A stretch of DNA of 30,442 bases from JALHST01 sp038316335 (GTDB lineage: Bacteria; Bacteroidota; Bacteroidia; Flavobacteriales; Flavobacteriaceae), in contig JBBQAM010000049.1 of assembly GCA_038316335.1 (NCBI GenBank), forward strand, positions 1-30,442, in the 5' to 3' direction. Positions within the stretch are counted from its first letter, which is position 1; every line of letters begins with the position of its first letter. Of this stretch, positions 1-6,567 are shown piece by piece. The notes below the pieces were generated by a model that did no database searches, was not told the DNA's origin, and saw only the letters and a list, made by a program, of their open reading frames with translations. Position numbers and translations under genes: made by a program.

Positions 1-223
1 AGGGGATCTTCGCCTCCCGGTACTTATAAAGAAATATATCAAGCAGAATGCAAGAGTGGTCGCCTTTAATGTCGATCCCCTCTTCAATAACTCGGTCGAT
101 GGATTGATGTATATCAAAATAGCCGACCTTCCTGAAAGTACGGTAAAACCAGTCATGGAAGAATTTCAGGCCGAACTTGAACGCAAATTTATGGAAGCTA
201 ATCCACAGACAAATGGTCATTAA
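1..223 (+). CDS. C-terminal fragment of hemolysin-like GNAT/lysophospholipid acyltransferase family protein
   Basis: This reading frame is open from the left edge (codons begin at base 2) and stops at TAA 221-223, so only about 73 C-terminal residues are visible. The segment reads PVLIKKYIKQNARVVAFNVD followed by PLFNNSVDGLMYI. This resembles the end of the roughly 600-residue Bacteroidota proteins usually annotated as putative hemolysin or GNAT/lysophospholipid acyltransferase, thought to act in lipid (ornithine-lipid type) synthesis at the membrane. No catalytic HxxxxD motif is in the visible part, so the assignment rests on resemblance of the tail alone. The last residues are polar and low-complexity, as expected for a true C-terminus. 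The family call is moderate; that the frame is coding is more certain. Confidence 0.6.
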   Translation, partial: GDLRLPVLIKKYIKQNARVVAFNVDPLFNNSVDGLMYIKIADLPESTVKPVMEEFQAELERKFMEANPQTNGH

Positions 224-253
224 GCATGCTACGTATAATTTTAAACGGAACTT

Positions 254-483
254 ATGAAATACTCACTTTACATGCTTTTTTTTGTCTTTTTGGTGTGTAG
301 TGAAAGGGGGGGGGACAAACTATTTCCGGTTCTGTTTATGGAAGGGATGACCAAGGACCACTTGAAGGGGCTTCCGTATATTTCACACCTGGTGAAAATT
401 TGATTTTCGGGGGACATATGTCTGAACTTAGGGTTGGGGATTTATTGCCCTTGGATTATGAACCTAATCTGCCTGTGGAGTAA
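254..483 (+). pseudogene. Short secreted protein frame broken at a G9 tract (phase-variable or decayed)
   Basis: An ATG at 254 starts a clear signal peptide (MKYSLYMLFFVFLVCSERG). It runs into nine consecutive G at 306-314 and, in this frame, ends at TGA 401-403 after 49 residues. One frame over, directly after the G run, the translation reads QTISGSVYGRDDQGPLEGAS, which looks like the start of a CarboxypepD_reg-like (carboxypeptidase regulatory) domain, and stays open to TAA 481-483. That second frame has no start codon of its own, because a TGA lies at 301-303. Ten or seven G would join signal peptide and domain into one protein of about 76-77 residues. The second half of the domain does not follow the family pattern, so this may be the remnant of a longer surface protein. 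The end overlaps the arsC end by 20 bases. It could be a contingency gene in the OFF state, a pseudogene, or a homopolymer sequencing error. Confidence 0.45.
306..314 (+). repeat. G9 mononucleotide tract
   Basis: Nine G in a row lie exactly at the junction between a signal-peptide frame and a domain frame. Tracts of this kind are the classical substrate of slipped-strand mispairing. The present length leaves the downstream domain out of frame; one extra G would restore it. Confidence 0.8.
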
Positions 484-895
484 ATAGTGTGTTTCGAAAT
501 GTTTCGCAAAACTCCCGTAGCTCATTGCGTGCCTTTAAAAATGCCGTGTGTACTTCTGCTTCACTGCCTTTTACCTTAGAGGGGTCGAAGAAGTTTTGAT
601 GAATGCGCTTCGCATTTTTTGAGGGGATATAGGGGCAATTTTCCTTGGCATGATCACAGACGGTAATGATATAGTCCCATTCAAAACCATTGTATTCATT
701 AATGTTATTAGAAGTGTAGGAAGAAATATCAATTTGATCTTCGGCCATGATCGATACCGCACCTTGATTCAGCCCGTGGGTCGCTATTCCCGCGCTATAA
801 ATTGAAGCCTTTCCTTGTAGAAATTTCTCCAAATATCCATGGGCCATTTGACTTCTGCACGAATTGCCTGTGCACAAAACGAGTATGTTCTTCAT
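464..895 (-). CDS. arsC: Arsenate reductase, thioredoxin-coupled (LMW-PTP fold)
   Basis: The product (143 residues) reduces arsenate to arsenite in the cytoplasm. It begins MKNILVLCTGNSCRSQMAHG, the P-loop CX5R of the low-molecular-weight phosphatase/ArsC fold, with nucleophile Cys8 and Arg14. A second redox pair appears in the stretch VCDHAKENCP, matching the Cys82/Cys89-type shuttle of thioredoxin-dependent ArsC rather than the glutaredoxin type. ATG 895 is chosen because the seven extra codons upstream would need a TTG start and do not belong to the family. It is the last gene of the leftward arsR cluster, 61 bases after the acetyltransferase. The 3' end overlaps the broken secreted frame on the other strand. 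No arsenite pump gene follows it, which is unusual. The enzymatic call is confident. Confidence 0.9.
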   Translation of the reverse strand: MKNILVLCTGNSCRSQMAHGYLEKFLQGKASIYSAGIATHGLNQGAVSIMAEDQIDISSYTSNNINEYNGFEWDYIITVCDHAKENCPYIPSKNAKRIHQNFFDPSKVKGSEAEVHTAFLKARNELREFCETFRNTLFTPQAD

Positions 896-956
896 TGTCT
901 TATGTATCCTATTCAAAATTCAACGAGGCTTTTACATTTTAATGTAGTACTTCCTA

Positions 957-1460
957 TCATACACCTACCAGACTACTTCGACGTTCAAACAAGAGGTTGT
1001 CTTTCCAAATCCCTTTTAACATACCGATGCGTTCCCGTTTCCCAATACGACGAAAGCCTACTTTTTCATGCAATCTGATACTTCCCTCATTTTCTGGGAA
1101 GATACCCGATTGTAATGTCCATAGCCCTTCTTTTTCACTGAATTCGATAAGCATTTCCATCAACAATCTGCCGATGCCCAGACCTCTATTCTTTTCGGCA
1201 ATGTACACACTCACTTCGGCTACTCCTCCATAAACGCACCGACTTGAGACAGGGGATAGTGCTGCCCAGCCCAATAGGTCGCTCCCCATTACTGCAACAA
1301 CACGACACCTTGATAAATGTGCCTTGTCCCAATCTTCATACAAGGGAACGGCTGTTTCAAAAGTAGCGAACCCAGTGGCAATGCCTTCGGCGTAGATTCT
1401 TGATACGACCGCCCAGTCATTCCTGGTCATGGGTCTTAGTGTTATTTTCCCCATTGCCAT
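957..1460 (-). CDS. GNAT N-acetyltransferase, phosphinothricin/ArsN-like
   Basis: This is a 167-residue single-domain GNAT enzyme. The acetyl-CoA pyrophosphate-binding signature is visible as NRGLGIGRLL at residues 91-100, preceded by the beta strand VAEVSVYI and followed by the family-typical FPENEGSIRLHEKVGFR. The N-terminus (ITLRPMTRNDW... YAEGIATGFATFET) has the pattern of phosphinothricin/methionine-sulfoximine acetyltransferases. Relatives found inside ars operons are called ArsN, and one branch acetylates arsinothricin. The position between DUF6428 and arsC supports a role in resistance to an organoarsenical or other glutamine-synthetase inhibitor, but the substrate is inferred from context. 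ATG 1460 lies only 5 bases after the stop of the upstream gene. Two ATG codons (1460, 1454) are possible starts. Confidence 0.8.
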   Translation of the reverse strand: MAMGKITLRPMTRNDWAVVSRIYAEGIATGFATFETAVPLYEDWDKAHLSRCRVVAVMGSDLLGWAALSPVSSRCVYGGVAEVSVYIAEKNRGLGIGRLLMEMLIEFSEKEGLWTLQSGIFPENEGSIRLHEKVGFRRIGKRERIGMLKGIWKDNLLFERRSSLVGV

Positions 1461-1465
1461 TACTA

Positions 1466-1957
1466 TCAGCAGCAGCCACCTGACGGATCACAGCAAACCT
1501 CTTCCGTCTGAAGTGACGCGCCATTGGGAATGCCACAGGTTTCCTTCGCCTTGCAATCGGTAGGTGCGATGCCCAACTTCATACGCAGGGCGTTCCCTTG
1601 AATGACGTGATTATGCACAAACAGTTGTGCGGTGTGAAATTGATCATTGCTGTATTCAAATTTGACTTCCACATCTTTTTCCATGGGGCGGATCGAATCG
1701 ACCTTGTTCAGAATCGCCAAGGCTTTATAGGCCGTCATATATTCTGCATTGTCTTCCACCAATTGGGGCTCCCATAGTTGTATAATGGTTTCCTTCCAAG
1801 AATCGGTTCCTGCACCACAGTCTACTGAATCGATGGTGACATTTTTCACTTCGGTAATATGGTAGCCGGCGCCAATTTCATGTCCTTCGTTATATTCAAA
1901 ATGCAGACGCTTATTGGCGTGTTCCTTTAAAAGTGCTAAAAATTCATGTGTTTTCAT
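1466..1957 (-). CDS. DUF6428 family protein with cysteine-rich C-terminal tail
   Basis: The protein has 163 residues and no signal peptide, so it is probably cytoplasmic. The segments GYHITEVKNVTIDSVDCGAG, TIIQLWEP, VEVKFEY and TDCKAKETCGIP match the pattern I know for DUF6428, a family of unknown function that travels with arsR and arsC in Bacteroidota. The last residues contain VCCDPSGGCC, so the tail has four closely spaced cysteines that could bind arsenite or another soft metal. This is inference; the core family does not obviously need this tail. ATG 1957 is preferred over an upstream TTG at 1978 that would overlap arsR. The gene sits second in the arsR cluster and is probably co-transcribed with it. 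Confidence 0.75.
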   Translation of the reverse strand: MKTHEFLALLKEHANKRLHFEYNEGHEIGAGYHITEVKNVTIDSVDCGAGTDSWKETIIQLWEPQLVEDNAEYMTAYKALAILNKVDSIRPMEKDVEVKFEYSNDQFHTAQLFVHNHVIQGNALRMKLGIAPTDCKAKETCGIPNGASLQTEEVCCDPSGGCC

Positions 1958-1968
1958 AAAGTTACGGG

Positions 1969-2292
1969 TTAACAACAATTAATTTTTGTTTGATTAAAAA
2001 AGGCATTCAGAAGCGTCTGGACTTCTTGCCATTTTTTGAGGTTGATACAATAACAGATTTTCTTGCCCTCTATTTCTCCCTGAATAAGGTCGATGCTCTT
2101 TAATTCCTTTAAATGTTGGGATATTGTGGGTTGTGCCAGACCGATTTCGTCGACGATATCATTGCAAATGCACTCTTTTTGGTTACTGATATACTGCAAA
2201 ATGGCAATGCGCGCAGGATGTGCCAAGACCTTGAAAATTATTGCCAATTGGTTCTGTCTTGTATTGAAAATCTGTGTTTTGGTAAGTCCCAT
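1969..2292 (-). CDS. arsR: ArsR/SmtB family metalloregulatory repressor
   Basis: This 107-residue winged-helix repressor leads the arsenic cluster. The recognition region is GLAQPTISQHLKELK at residues 51-65. Just before it lies ECIC (Cys41, Cys43), corresponding to the ELCVC alpha-3 As(III) site of classical ArsR. Further cysteines occur at 80, 82 and in the terminal CC (106-107), so three-coordinate arsenite binding is plausible. In this family, metal binding releases the repressor from the operator in front of its own gene, and suitable palindromes are present just upstream (2304-2324). The ATG at 2292 is unambiguous. The gene starts the leftward set with the DUF6428 gene, the GNAT gene and arsC. 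Confidence 0.92.
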   Translation of the reverse strand: MGLTKTQIFNTRQNQLAIIFKVLAHPARIAILQYISNQKECICNDIVDEIGLAQPTISQHLKELKSIDLIQGEIEGKKICYCINLKKWQEVQTLLNAFFNQTKINCC

Positions 2293-2303
2293 TATATATT
2301 TAT

Positions 2304-2324
2304 ATATTGCAATATTACGATATT
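2304..2324 (-). promoter_or_regulatory. Candidate ArsR operator: two adjacent palindromes
   Basis: Twelve bases upstream of the arsR start is a perfect 12-bp palindrome, ATATTGCAATAT (2304-2315), immediately joined by an inverted repeat AATAT-N4-ATATT (2311-2324). AT-rich dyads in this place are typical ArsR operators. I see no clear TAnnTTTG box here. The operator role is inferred from symmetry and position. Confidence 0.45.
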
Positions 2325-2336
2325 AATATAATTAAA

Positions 2337-2365
2337 AAAAGCCGAATATCATAAATTCGGCTTTT
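2337..2365 (-). terminator. Rho-independent terminator (TM2 gene; bidirectional)
   Basis: An 11-bp stem pairs AAAAGCCGAAT with ATTCGGCTTTT around a 7-base loop (2348-2354). On the minus strand it lies directly after the TM2 gene stop and ends in a run of T, and it insulates that gene from the arsR promoter. It could also work in the other direction. Confidence 0.75.
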
Positions 2366-2370
2366 GTCTT

Positions 2371-2805
2371 TTAGAACCATGGTTTTTTACCTACTTGATA
2401 GGTAGTATAAAACTCCGCATCTGACTTTGTCAGATAGATGATGCCTTCGATGAGTCCGATAATTCCCATAAGGGAAGCACCGGCACCACAGGTAAAAAAA
2501 CCTAGAACAATGGTACAGACGAGCATAATAATCCCTTCCTTTTGATACCCCAAAATGAATTTGTGTATTCCCAGAGATCCTAGGACGATTGCCAAGATGC
2601 CGGCCAATATTTTTTTGTTTTCCCCGCCCGCCTTATCGAAGGCCTCTTTGGCATTTTCGGTAAATTCGTGGGCGGTCTTTTTGGCTTCTTCGGCAAATTC
2701 GCTAGCGGTTTCCTTGGCCTCCTTGGCGAAGTCCTTGGCTTTATCCTTGGTACCTTCGAAAGCATCTTCTGCCTTGTCCCCTATATCTTTAGTATCGTCT
2801 GACAT
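2371..2805 (-). CDS. TM2 domain membrane protein with Lys/Glu/Ala-rich helical N-terminus
   Basis: The protein has 144 residues. The C-terminal half is a TM2 domain: two membrane segments, roughly residues 65-82 and 89-118, with the family-type run ILGSLGIHKFILGYQKEG-like spacing and a GLIEGIIYL end. The N-terminal 60 residues are almost entirely K, E, D, A, T and F, arranged as an amphipathic repeat (DKAKDFAKEAKETASEFAEE), resembling LEA group 3 or apolipoprotein-like helices. No signal peptide is visible. TM2 proteins have no settled function in bacteria. The gene is monocistronic: it ends at a terminator and its ATG at 2805 faces a 54-base gap to the VOC gene. Function unknown; the domain call is confident. 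Confidence 0.85.
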   Translation of the reverse strand: MSDDTKDIGDKAEDAFEGTKDKAKDFAKEAKETASEFAEEAKKTAHEFTENAKEAFDKAGGENKKILAGILAIVLGSLGIHKFILGYQKEGIIMLVCTIVLGFFTCGAGASLMGIIGLIEGIIYLTKSDAEFYTTYQVGKKPWF

Positions 2806-2859
2806 ATTTTTTCTTTTTGGTGGTTAAAACTACCACTAAATGTACTATTTATTTTTGGA

Positions 2860-3246
2860 TCATAGAAAAGCTTTATCAACGGGTTCCCATAGTTCTATTT
2901 TGTTGCCTTCCGAGTCTAATATCCAACCGAATTTACCATAGTCGTATTCTTCGATTTCACCGATGACCGTAACGCCTTCGCTTTTAAGAATTTCGAGAAG
3001 TTCCTTTAAGTTTTCGACCCTAAAGTTCATCATGAACTGCTTTTCACTTGGTTGAAAATAGCTCGTGTCCTCCTTCATTGGGCTCCATTGTGTTGAACAC
3101 TCATTCCCATTTTTGTCTTTCCACCAGAAGGTACAACCATACGCGTCGGTATTCAATCCCAAATGATTTTTGTACCATTCCTTTATGTTATCCGGATCTT
3201 TGGCCTTAAAGAAAAAGCCGCCTAATCCTGTTACCCTATTGTTCAT
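2860..3246 (-). CDS. VOC (glyoxalase/bleomycin-resistance fold) family protein
   Basis: The 128-residue product has the paired beta-alpha-beta-beta-beta layout of the vicinal oxygen chelate superfamily: GLGGFFFKAKDPDNIKEWYK at the start, then MNFRVENLKELLEILKSEGV, and a C-terminal DSEGNKIELWEP. The Glu in the final ELWEP is in the position of the usual metal ligand. The N-terminal ligand position is Gly/Phe rather than His, so metal binding and glyoxalase activity are doubtful. The start overlaps the end of the DUF1801 gene by 11 bases, so the two are probably translated together. Substrate unknown. Confidence 0.8.
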   Translation of the reverse strand: MNNRVTGLGGFFFKAKDPDNIKEWYKNHLGLNTDAYGCTFWWKDKNGNECSTQWSPMKEDTSYFQPSEKQFMMNFRVENLKELLEILKSEGVTVIGEIEEYDYGKFGWILDSEGNKIELWEPVDKAFL

Positions 3247-3703
3247 ATTTTATTTTTATGTTCATTTCATATAGTTCGATCCATTGTTCCGGTGTCATTT
3301 TGGTACATAGTTCTCCGATCAAATCGTACGGTATTTCATCTAAATATTTAAAACGCACGCAACTCTTGCCCATATCCAATTTGCGTTTGCAATGTTTCGG
3401 GTATTCCGTTATAAACCAGTTATGCATCCTGGGATCGGCATAGATACCCGAATGATAGATGGCGATAAAGTTCTTTTGTGATGCCAAGTTCGTAAACGGC
3501 AAGGGCAATTTTGGATTGCAATGGTACCCATTCGGGTAAAGGGAATGGGGCACAACATAGCCCAACATCCCATAACTCATTTGTTCTTCAAAGCCCGGGG
3601 GCAGGTTCTGCAAAATGACATTCCGTAATTTGGCAATAATCTTTTGATGCTCCTTAGGAAGTTGTACTATGTAATCTTCGGGAGAATTGGCTATATATTG
3701 CAT
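3236..3703 (-). CDS. DUF1801 domain protein (YdhG-like)
   Basis: Starting at ATG 3703, this 155-residue protein begins with MQYIANSPEDYIVQLPKEHQ and continues with LRNVILQNLPPGFEEQMSYG, the hallmark of DUF1801/YdhG-like proteins of unknown function. KNFIAIYHSGIYAD and KSCVRFKYLDEIP are also family-typical. An upstream in-frame extension of 36 codons is basic, low in family resemblance and therefore not included. The gene precedes and overlaps the VOC gene, forming a two-gene unit. No signal peptide or membrane segment is seen. The family assignment is good; a biochemical role cannot be given. Confidence 0.8.
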   Translation of the reverse strand: MQYIANSPEDYIVQLPKEHQKIIAKLRNVILQNLPPGFEEQMSYGMLGYVVPHSLYPNGYHCNPKLPLPFTNLASQKNFIAIYHSGIYADPRMHNWFITEYPKHCKRKLDMGKSCVRFKYLDEIPYDLIGELCTKMTPEQWIELYEMNIKIKYEQ

Positions 3704-3813
3704 ACTGATAATTTTCGACCTTCGGGGTACGCGTGGAATATCGAATGGCCTAGTGTTATATCGACTTCTCTTCCGATAAAATACCCTATTCGAACAATTG
3801 CCATAACCCATGA

Positions 3814-3912
3814 ATGCCTGACGTTCGACGGGGATACTTTCTAGGGGTCAAAGCCAAGGTCAAAGGGTCTTTAAGCGTGCCTTATGATATTACCAAAGTC
3901 TCGATGCCCTAA
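3814..3912 (+). other. Orphan 32-codon reading frame, possible gene remnant
   Basis: Within the 210-base gap between the DUF1801 and dehydrogenase genes, an ATG at 3814 opens a 32-residue frame ending at TAA 3910-3912, two bases from the dehydrogenase stop on the other strand. The translation ends GSLSVPYDITKVSMP and looks protein-like rather than random. I do not recognise it. It may be the tail of a decayed rightward gene, a small protein, or chance. Confidence 0.15.
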
Positions 3913-3913
3913 G

Positions 3914-4873
3914 TTAGCAAAATTTTGCTTTGATTTTATGGACCAGGGTCTGTGCTAATTTTTCTTTACTTTCTATGGTCCAACCCGCGATGTGGGGAGT
4001 AAGGAGCACATTGTCGGCATGAATAAGATATTTGAGGGCCTCGGGCAGCTGGTCTTGCTCGATTGAAGTACCCTTGGCTTGGAATAGGTTTTCAAATGAT
4101 GACTTTTCATATTCCAGGACGTCCAAGCCAGCTCCCAGGATTTTTCCCGATTTTAGGGCTTTCACAAGATCTTCAGTAAGTACGCTTTTGCCCCTTGCAG
4201 TATTTAAAAACCAAAATGGTTTGTGGAACTTATTTATATATCCCTCATCTATCATCTTGATGGTAAGTGGGGTTTGAGGGACATGTAGGCTCAGAACATC
4301 CACTTTTTGATGAAGTTCCATAATGCCTACTTGTCGGGCATTTGCATCTTCTACACCGCCTTTAATATCAAAACAAATCACCTCTACATCAAACCCCCTT
4401 AGTTTTTTGGCAAAGGCTTTTCCCATATGCCCATACCCTAAAATGCCGATGGTCTTTCCATCGAGTTCGTGGCCTCGATTTCCTTCACGTTCCCAGATCC
4501 CGGAACGCACCTCGCGATCGGCCTTACCGAAATTGTTCAACAAAGAAAGTAGCATACCCAGAGTATGTTCACCTACGGCGTTTTGGTTGCCTTCGGGTGC
4601 GGCCGCTAAATAGATATCGTTGGCTTTCGCAAAATTTTCATCAATGTTTTCGAGACCTGCCCCGACACGCCCAATAAATTTTAGGTTCCTTGCCTTTTTC
4701 AAGAAAGCGCTATCTATTGCAAAGCGGCTCCTTAGTATCAGGCCATCGTAATGGTCGATCTTTTTCTCGATTTCCTCTTTTGTCGACGTATAATCTTCGT
4801 CATTTTGAAATCCCAATTCAGCGAGACCTTGAATTAATATGGGGTGATTGGTGTCAATATGGAGGACTTTCAT
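3914..4873 (-). CDS. D-2-hydroxyacid dehydrogenase (phosphoglycerate dehydrogenase-like)
   Basis: The 319-residue NAD-dependent oxidoreductase has an N-terminal catalytic-domain half, then the Rossmann motif GILGYGHMG (GxGxxG at residues 146-151), followed by the three catalytic positions: Arg227 in NTARGKS, Glu254 in GLDVLEYE, and His in LLTPHIAGW. GRVGAGLENID near residue 69 is also family-typical. The length is right for the short SerA-like/D-isomer hydroxyacid dehydrogenases without ACT domains. ATG 4873 (MKVLHIDTNHP) is preferred over in-frame upstream starts that add 21 non-homologous residues. It lies 152 bases downstream of mgtE on the same strand. The exact substrate (3-phosphoglycerate, glyoxylate or another 2-hydroxyacid) cannot be told from sequence. 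Confidence 0.88.
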   Translation of the reverse strand: MKVLHIDTNHPILIQGLAELGFQNDEDYTSTKEEIEKKIDHYDGLILRSRFAIDSAFLKKARNLKFIGRVGAGLENIDENFAKANDIYLAAAPEGNQNAVGEHTLGMLLSLLNNFGKADREVRSGIWEREGNRGHELDGKTIGILGYGHMGKAFAKKLRGFDVEVICFDIKGGVEDANARQVGIMELHQKVDVLSLHVPQTPLTIKMIDEGYINKFHKPFWFLNTARGKSVLTEDLVKALKSGKILGAGLDVLEYEKSSFENLFQAKGTSIEQDQLPEALKYLIHADNVLLTPHIAGWTIESKEKLAQTLVHKIKAKFC

Positions 4874-5025
4874 AGGCGTGATTTTAACACGTTGGTTTTT
4901 GTGAATGGAGTGGTTCTTGCTTCCGATTTCCATCATTGACAGTAGTATATTTTTTGTTTAGACTGATGAGTTTCATTGACTGCACTATTTTTGGTTGGTA
5001 CCAAGGAGTATTTACGTGATTCTTA

Positions 5026-6381
5026 TTAGATTCCCAAGACAATTTTGGCTATCGAAAAATAGATCAATATACCAAAAATGTCATTGCCAGTTGTAATAAA
5101 AGGCCCTGTAGCCACGGCTGGGTCTATACCGCGCTTATCAAGGAAGATTGGAATAAAGGTGCCGATGAGCGCCGCTATTATGATTACGGTGACCAAGGCG
5201 ATACAAATTGTAATCGAAATCAAATAAGAAGTCTTAAAAGCGAAATGACTGATCAACAAAACGATAAAAGCGATTACCCCCCCATTGATCAGGCCTAGTA
5301 AAAATTCCTTAAGAAGGCGATTTAGAATTTCACCTTTTACTGTGTCATTGGCCAAACCTTGCACCATAATTGCCGATGATTGGACGCCAACATTTCCTGC
5401 AGTAGCCTGGATAAGTGGCACGAAAATAAGGAGAATCGGAAATTCAAGCATTACGACTTGAAAGCTATTGATAATGCTAGCGGCACCGATGCCCCCGAAC
5501 ATACCAATGATCAACCACGGCAAACGCGCTTTGGTAAGTTCCCATATGCTATCGTCTGCCTCTACGTCACTCGAGATACCGGCCGCCATTTGATAATCCT
5601 TTTCGGCTTCTTCCTTGATAACATCTATGATATCATCAATGGTAATTCTGCCAACCAAACGACCGATTTCATCAACAACAGGGATGGCTTCCAAATCATA
5701 TTTGCTCATAATCTTGGCCACTTCCTCCGGTTTTTCATTGACACTGACCGAATCGACTTTTGGAATGTAAACCTCGCTTATATGGGTTCTTGTCGAAGTG
5801 GTCAATAAATCCTTTAGTGAGAGCCGCCCCTTTAATTTATCCTCATCGTCTACAACATAAATGGAGTGGACTCGGGTCACATTTTCGGCTTGCGCCCGCA
5901 TTTCCTTGACACATTTGAGCACATCCCAGTTCTCGTTCACCTTTACCAATTCTTTTGCCATAAGACCACCTGCCGAATTGTCGTTGTAACGAAGCAAGTC
6001 TACGATATCCCTGGCATGTTCCCGATCCTCGATTTCGGAGATCACCTCCTTTACGATATTATCAGGAAGTTCGCTTATGATATCTGCGGCATCATCGGTA
6101 TCGAGTTCGTCTAACTCACTGGCAATTTCCTTGGCAGAAAGATTTCCAAGGATAGCTTCACGAACATCGTCATCAAGCTCCGTTAATACATCGGAGGTTT
6201 TGTCACTATCTAAAAGTTTTATAAGATAGGTGGCTTCATCGGCATTTAATTCATCGATAATTTCGGCAATGTCGGCATAATGAACTTCATCCAAGAGGGT
6301 TCTCAAATCAGAATCCTTTTGATTTTCAATAAGCTGCTCGATGATAGCTATAAGTTCTTCGGTGAGTTTGAAAGGTGTCAT
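5026..6381 (-). CDS. mgtE: Magnesium transporter MgtE
   Basis: The 451-residue protein has the full MgtE architecture. Residues about 1-130 form the acidic MgtE_N superhelix (repeats such as ELDDDVREAILGNLSAKEIA and ADIISELPDNIV). Residues about 135-255 are two CBS domains (VHSIYVVDDEDKLKGRLSLK; AIPVVDEIGRLVGRITIDDI). The C-terminal third holds five membrane segments with the signature AGNVGVQSSAIMVQGLA and the pore-region GNDIFGILIYF. It imports Mg2+ through the inner membrane and is gated by Mg2+ bound between the cytoplasmic domains. The ATG at 6381 has its own candidate promoter (6414-6421), and 186 bases separate it from rsmA, so it may be transcribed independently of that operon. Confidence 0.95.
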   Translation of the reverse strand: MTPFKLTEELIAIIEQLIENQKDSDLRTLLDEVHYADIAEIIDELNADEATYLIKLLDSDKTSDVLTELDDDVREAILGNLSAKEIASELDELDTDDAADIISELPDNIVKEVISEIEDREHARDIVDLLRYNDNSAGGLMAKELVKVNENWDVLKCVKEMRAQAENVTRVHSIYVVDDEDKLKGRLSLKDLLTTSTRTHISEVYIPKVDSVSVNEKPEEVAKIMSKYDLEAIPVVDEIGRLVGRITIDDIIDVIKEEAEKDYQMAAGISSDVEADDSIWELTKARLPWLIIGMFGGIGAASIINSFQVVMLEFPILLIFVPLIQATAGNVGVQSSAIMVQGLANDTVKGEILNRLLKEFLLGLINGGVIAFIVLLISHFAFKTSYLISITICIALVTVIIIAALIGTFIPIFLDKRGIDPAVATGPFITTGNDIFGILIYFSIAKIVLGI

Positions 6382-6413
6382 GCCCTGATATTTATTGTAA
6401 TAGATGACTAGGG

Positions 6414-6421
6414 CAAAGCTA
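6414..6421 (-). promoter_or_regulatory. Candidate -7 promoter element for mgtE
   Basis: On the minus strand the sequence TAGCTTTG matches the Bacteroidota -7 consensus TAnnTTTG, 32 bases before the mgtE start. No good -33 TTTG partner is visible, so confidence is limited. Confidence 0.4.
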
Positions 6422-6567
6422 AATAAAAGTTTGGAGTTGGGGTCTTGCAGCGGGGGTTTAGTTCGGCATCCCTGAATAATAGGAATTTTTGGGAAAAATA
6501 ATCTGCCGAAATAAATATTTTTAAAATCGGACTTGTTTTGAGGAGGGTGCGACTATTGCTGAAAATG

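Noticed and set aside
4995..5004. TTGGTACCAA palindrome after mgtE, considered as terminator or operator
   Set aside because: Only 10 bp, without loop or T-run, and no start codon it could control nearby.
5380..5808. A 142-codon rightward frame inside mgtE
   Set aside because: It lies antisense to well-conserved MgtE sequence (CBS and membrane parts) and shows no protein family pattern.
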